Source of the DNA: Ophiura sarsii
Lineage: Eukaryota > Echinodermata > Ophiuroidea > Amphilepidida > Ophiuridae
Assembly: GCA_035610835.1 (NCBI GenBank)
Contig: CM069457.1
Location: 19,021,658 to 19,085,657, forward strand
Direction of reading: 5' to 3'
Length of the DNA stretch: 64,000 nt
This document shows, piece after piece, positions 36,001-42,000 of the stretch. The notes beneath the pieces were generated by a model, which did not search any database, was not told the DNA's origin, and saw only the letters and a program-made list of their open reading frames with translations. How positions within the stretch are numbered: position 1 is the stretch's first letter; every line of letters starts with the position of its first letter. A program made the position numbers and the translations under genes.

Positions 36001-39000
36001 AAGTTTTAAGCATATTTGACCCCGATGACCTTGTATGACCCCCGATGACCTTGAAAAATCAATCAGCAACAGAACGCACCACCCCCCTTCCCTCCACCAA
36101 GTCCCATCACGATAGGCCTTACGGATCTCCAGATATCGCGTCACAAAGGTATTTCTTAGCACACGGCTGACGGCGGACGGCTGACGGCGGACGGCATACG
36201 GCGGACGGCGGACGCCGGACAGAAAGAGTGATAACATAGTCTCTTTCTGATTACATCAGGCGAGACAAAAAAGGAATCGGGGGGGGGGGGGGGGGGGGGA
36301 GATTATGGGATTTTTAATTCCTGAGTTTTCTTAAAAGTTAAGGGGTGCGATTATAATCGAGCATGGGACTATACTCGGACCAATACGGTACATAGGTGTG
36401 AAGGCCTCCAGCAAGGATTATGATATCAACTATAATCAAAGTCAATGCCTGAAGCAATTGACATGAATTTTGAGTATGTTACAACATAAATGCAGGCCTG
36501 GATATACATGTAGCACCTGCCCATAGCCGGTAACCAGGGTTCTAGCTACAGTGGGCGGCGCCAGGCTGGGCACGGCACTCTAAAAAAGGGTAAAAAAAAC
36601 ACCCTTGTTTTTGGTTGATTTGTTAACAATTTGTGGATAAAATCATTAAACTGCCTCATAAAACAAGAAATTATGTGGCAGGAACCCTCAAAGTGCATTA
36701 AAAAACCCTAACAAAACATTAAGAAGGCCTTTGGATCACATGCCATGATCCACTGCACTTCGTTCGCTACACTTTCTCTGTTCGCCGTCAGTAAATTTAC
36801 CCTGCACTAAAATGCTCCTGGCTAGAACCCTGCCTGTAGCTTATGCACACTGTAACTAAATATCTTCATAAATACATACAATATCAACTCCAATGTACGT
36901 TTTAGCTTTTAATTCCCCCTTTTCATCCTTGTCTGTTTCTCGTATTATAATGATATCGTAGCCTTAGGCATAGTAAAAAAAATTACATGTTTCCCGTCCG
37001 GACTTTTTAAAAAAAGGAGGAGGGAGGGTCTTACTATTTACTATTTTCCCATTTTTTGCTATTTTTTTCAAGATGGCCGCCAAGTCGAAAGTGACCAACT
37101 GACTGTGTTGCAGACACTCCTAAACAGGATTTTCCACTCTAATTGCCAGAGGAATAAACATATGAAAAGGTTTACCTAATATATAGAGCCAACTACACAT
37201 TGTTTCTTTATGTTTTCTTCATTTTTCAGGTTGAATGAGGAACAAAACATCATTGATCGAAAGGATGTAGGCCTACATGTATAATTGGTCCCCATACTAT
37301 TTCAATTGAGAAGCCATGTCAATAATTCCGTGTCATGCATGGCATGAACATGCTATGAAATGATACAGCATTTCTATTACACCTGCCATTCCTATGGGCA
37401 AAGGATCAATCACTAAAAAAATATTTTAAAAAAATAATTTTAAAAAAAAAATTTACAGAATTTTCGGAAATAGTAAAAAATAGGAGGCGGCGGCCAAAAA
37501 GGAGGCGGGCGGGGACGGGAAACATGTTAATTTTTTTACTAGGCCTTATGCATCATTTCACAAACGCTGGCCCGCTGCAGCAATGGGCTCCACACAACTC
37601 ATCCATATAGATGCAGGTACGTGCAAATGATCTCATCACATTGATTGGCTGGCATAAAAGTCATGCATTATGTGGCACCTGTGTTGATCCTTATTTCCTG
37701 TATGTCATAATAGAGCGACAACGTAATGTGGTGAAGAGTCATTATTGGTTGGGATGTATTCGCCCGTACCTGCACCTATGGATGAGTTGGCGCAGGGATC
37801 TGGAGTGCAGGGAATCGGCATACATTTAACACTAAATACGAATGAATGAGACTATACCTTTACCAACCATTGTATATGTTAGAACATCTTTCGCTAACAT
37901 GAGATTTGTTTCTAATTTATCTTTAGAACATTTGAAAATGTCAACCAAAACATTTTGAAATTTCTTTTTAGCTAACATTGCTTTTCTTCAAAATTTGCGA
38001 TTTTGGATTTATATAGTTTTGATAAAAAAGACAATGAAATAAAAGCCAGAGCAACTAAAGAAAGCCTTCTTTAATGGCCTTTTGACCAGTACAGCAGGGT
38101 TGGTTTTGCTGGTGTTTGTGTGTCTGATGAAATTTTATTGTAACATATCATATTTACTTTGCTTATTTAAAGCCCAAAATGTCATGAAAGTTGAAGGGAA
38201 CAAAATTTAAATTAAAAAAAAAAAAAGGCCTACCCTAAATTAAGCTATTTGAGATGGTATTGATATATTGCATTTGAGATTTGTGAAATTGTACACTGAT
38301 CTTTAGTAATTAACCAGAAGAGATCAGGGTCACGGCATAATCAAACGTTGAGGAAGTAAATTGCTTTAAAACTTGACACAGCCAAGAGAGTCATTATGTG
38401 TGTATGGTGGTGAAAACTGTTACAAAACCCAACAAATGAACGAAAAACAAACAGGAACCCATATTTTGAAGAAAAACATCAACATCTAAAATAGGAAAGG
38501 GTCAAAGCCTTATCACACCCCTGTAACACTTTCCACGCGGCAGTCGTCTGCAGACGACAGAACTTCCAAAATTGCATGTTTCAAAAATCACCATATTTGG
38601 AATCACCATGAGATAGTGCATTAAATTAAAATAAGTACAGACATGCCAAGCCATTGGGTCATGTTTCTGAAAAATCTGTTTTGTATGGTAAAACTAATTA
38701 AACAGCCGCACGTGGAAGGTAGTGTTAAACCAAATCTAAATAATTCTATACCCCTGAGTACTTCCACTGGTAAAATGTATACAATATGGGAGGGGACACT
38801 CAACAGTGGGGTCAACATCCGGGGGAGGGGGGGGGGGGGGGCACTCAACTTTTTTGGGGTAGGGGTGTGCTGCCCAGTGCCTCAAAAAGGGGGCTACAGA
38901 ACTGAACTGAACTGAGTGGATTTTATGACGAAAAATAGGGTCTTAGGAACTGATTTGTTCAAAAAAGTAGGTCTTGAGAACTGGCCTATAGTTCAATTTT

Positions 39001-42000
39001 GATTAACAAGAATGCACATTTTTGATTTTTTGTTGTTGTTGGTTTTCGAACGCAAAATGTTTGAAGAATTGGGGCTTTGGAATGCAAAATTTCGTGATTT
39101 TTTGAATTTTCAATAATATTGGAGTCTTAAGAACTGATGCAGGCTCAAAAGGGGGGTCATAAGAGCTAGCAGCAGAGGGTGAAAAAGGGGGTCTTCAGCG
39201 GGGCACATACCTATACCCTTTTCCAATGTCAGTGCCCCCCTCCCCCGGTCAACATCACCCTTCTGCTGAACAAGTTATAGTTCAATGCTGTGTCACTTCC
39301 TGTAAATAGTACTACACCTGTCAGATCTCATTTTAAGATATTTAAATTCAAGATCATTTGCAGGGTTGCTAATACAGCAGCTAAACCACACAATTAGGCT
39401 ACTTTTGACTACTATGCTGTGTGCTGAGCTTTGTCAAACCACAGATGGTAAAAAACGATGGACTACTGTAAAAGTGGAAATGTTTGCGCTACATTTATTT
39501 TCGCGCTTTTCGCGCTCAAATCAGCAAGCGCGAAAATTAAAACGCGCGAATATATTCGTTTTGTATGTAGGTCTATGCATGGAAGCTCAAAATCGCGAAA
39601 ATAAAAACAAGCAAAATTATTCAAAATGTGCAATGCGCGAAGATTTACACTTTTACAGTACTTCCAAAGAAGATTTTAAAGACAGCACCACAATGCATTG
39701 CATTTTTGCAAAATGCCTAATTCTGGTCTCCAGAATTACATCAATGAATAAATTATAGTTATCAGTGTTCCTTTTTCTCATTTCTAAAACTTACGAGCTC
39801 GACAAATACATCGTTGACTGGCGTTCGTGCAATGCATTGTGGGAAGACCTCAAAAATCTTCTTTGATGACCAATGGAATTTCAGTTGGCAACACTGAACA
39901 TTTCTCCTGGGATTTTAACCTTGGGGAAATGTACCATGATTTGTATAAGTCATGCTTCAATGATGATGAAAAAACACCATAAGGCCAAAAAGTTTGATTG
40001 TCCACATCTGGCCCAACCATCTTTCCAACCCAAAATCTGTTCTTCTTTTTTTCTCAAAAATTCCATTTTTATTTTTTACACATTTTAGTCGAAAATCACA
40101 ATTTTTTTTTAAGTGTTTAGAAAATTTTAAAAATCGTCAAAATATTACAGATTTGTGTTTTTGTTTTGGTTACCACAACAATCTCATTTTACTTTTGGTA
40201 CCTGAAAAAAATGCAGGGGACAGCCAGTAGGGAGGTCACGCTTCATGTCATATTTCGTTATACGCAAGAAAACAATGGAGTCTTAGTGACTGCAATATTT
40301 GCTAGAAATAGCTTCGGAAAATGGTCTATTTGGGCATCTCAAAAACTAAGAAACGTTTTAAAAATCATGTAGAATTTTAGAGGAGGGTCAATAACATCTG
40401 CAGAATGGTAAAATGTATAGTTTTAAACACGTTTGGTGACCAAATTTATGTCGTACAATGTCGGAAAATTCACGTTTTGAAAATCCGTGGTCTTCAAAAT
40501 TACAGGAATCCTAACTCATTCTAAACCTCACCAAATCATGAAATGAACCCTCGTCTACAAAAAAGTCCATGTACGTATTGCTCTATCTGCTTGGAGATAG
40601 CGAAGACCACGGAAACCTCATAGCTTTATACCACGGAATGAAATCTGCCATAGACATTACATGGCGAAAATCGTACAGATTTGCACTGCAGACCTCTGTG
40701 TAGGGAGTGTTGACAATAGCATGACAATAGCAAGGTCGTTTGACTATTGTGTTTGTGCATGTTTGTGACGACTGACCCCGTTTAACAATCTTCATAGCTT
40801 TCGTATAGGGCTTGGGTGACCTAACTATTGACTGGGGAGAAGAAAAAAGAAGAAAAAATTCCCGACCGACAGACCCAACTCTTGAAAGTGATCTATGGAC
40901 AATCCAACAATTGATTTTTTATTGGCCTAAGACAAAACAAGGCCAATTATAAAATATTTGCAATAAGCAAACAGGTCAATCTCATAATTAAGATAAATAA
41001 TGAATTCATATTTGCTCAGGGTCTACTGTATATGCACAGAAGAATAAATACACAGCATAGTTCTCTAACAGCGAATCCCTTAGATGTTTGCAATTGAGTT
41101 GTACAGGTTGTGTGTTTTCTTAATTTTTAGTTTTTAATTTAAATTTTTATTTTATTGATTTTATCTTTGTGCGGCGCATTGTGTTTCCTTGCGGTCTGAA
41201 ATACGTCTTTTAAATGCCTGTTTATTATTATTATTATTGAGTTTCTTGAAATCCACCAATTTTTATCTATTCTCAATTATTTTTTACCTTTTGAAAGAAA
41301 GTTGAATGTAAATGAGCAATGAGGTTTTAATAATTGACATTACAGTATTTTTGTTATTATTAAAAGAAGAAAAACAAATCTACATTTCTTTTTGTGCACT
41401 TACGATCTATTGGTCATGTCCATACCCGACAGCGGAACGCCCTCAATCGGTTCATTATCCATGCTACATATATTACCGAAGCTATCGTAGCCATGCAGGA
41501 ATCGTATCACGTTACCAAACAACAGGGAGTAGGCTGCAATCACGATCTGCATGCAATCAACACAGGTTTTAAAAAATAAAATAAAATTATCGTTAGGCCA
41601 AATTAAATTAATTGTTTGTCTCAAAGCTCCCGCGCGCGTTAGTTTATTGATGCGCATTAGAAAAACAAAAATCTGAAAAAAACTTCTTTTTTTTTTCTTT
41701 TCTTTTTTTTTTCAAAAAAAAAAAAAAATCCCAAAATTTCACCGATTTTTCAGATTATCATTGATCACATCATCTTAAATACAAAGTTAACTTTTACAAA
41801 GATTTCAATATTTTATATTTAAAATTTAAAAAATAAAGAAATAAAACCGCATTCCGCATTAGTTTTACAACAGGAGAGGAGCTTTGAGACAAACAATTAA
41901 TTTAATTTGGCCTTAAAGGAATACCGTTCAATTCATTAAACCATGCATTATATGGTAGGAAAATAATTATCTAATGTTTATTCACAATTTTAATTGAACA

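Larger units (their letters stand above)
32448..41403 (-). other. SLC44 intron 3
   Basis: Nine kb with no coding exon. It holds a MITE-like AT-rich element (about 32460-32830), the satellite-bearing element (33040-36266), foldback elements at 36535-36832 and 36962-37548, a hAT-type element (38820-39248), the MITE at 39464-39660 and dispersed AT-rich repeats near 39980-40210 and 40820-40930. Confidence 0.75.
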
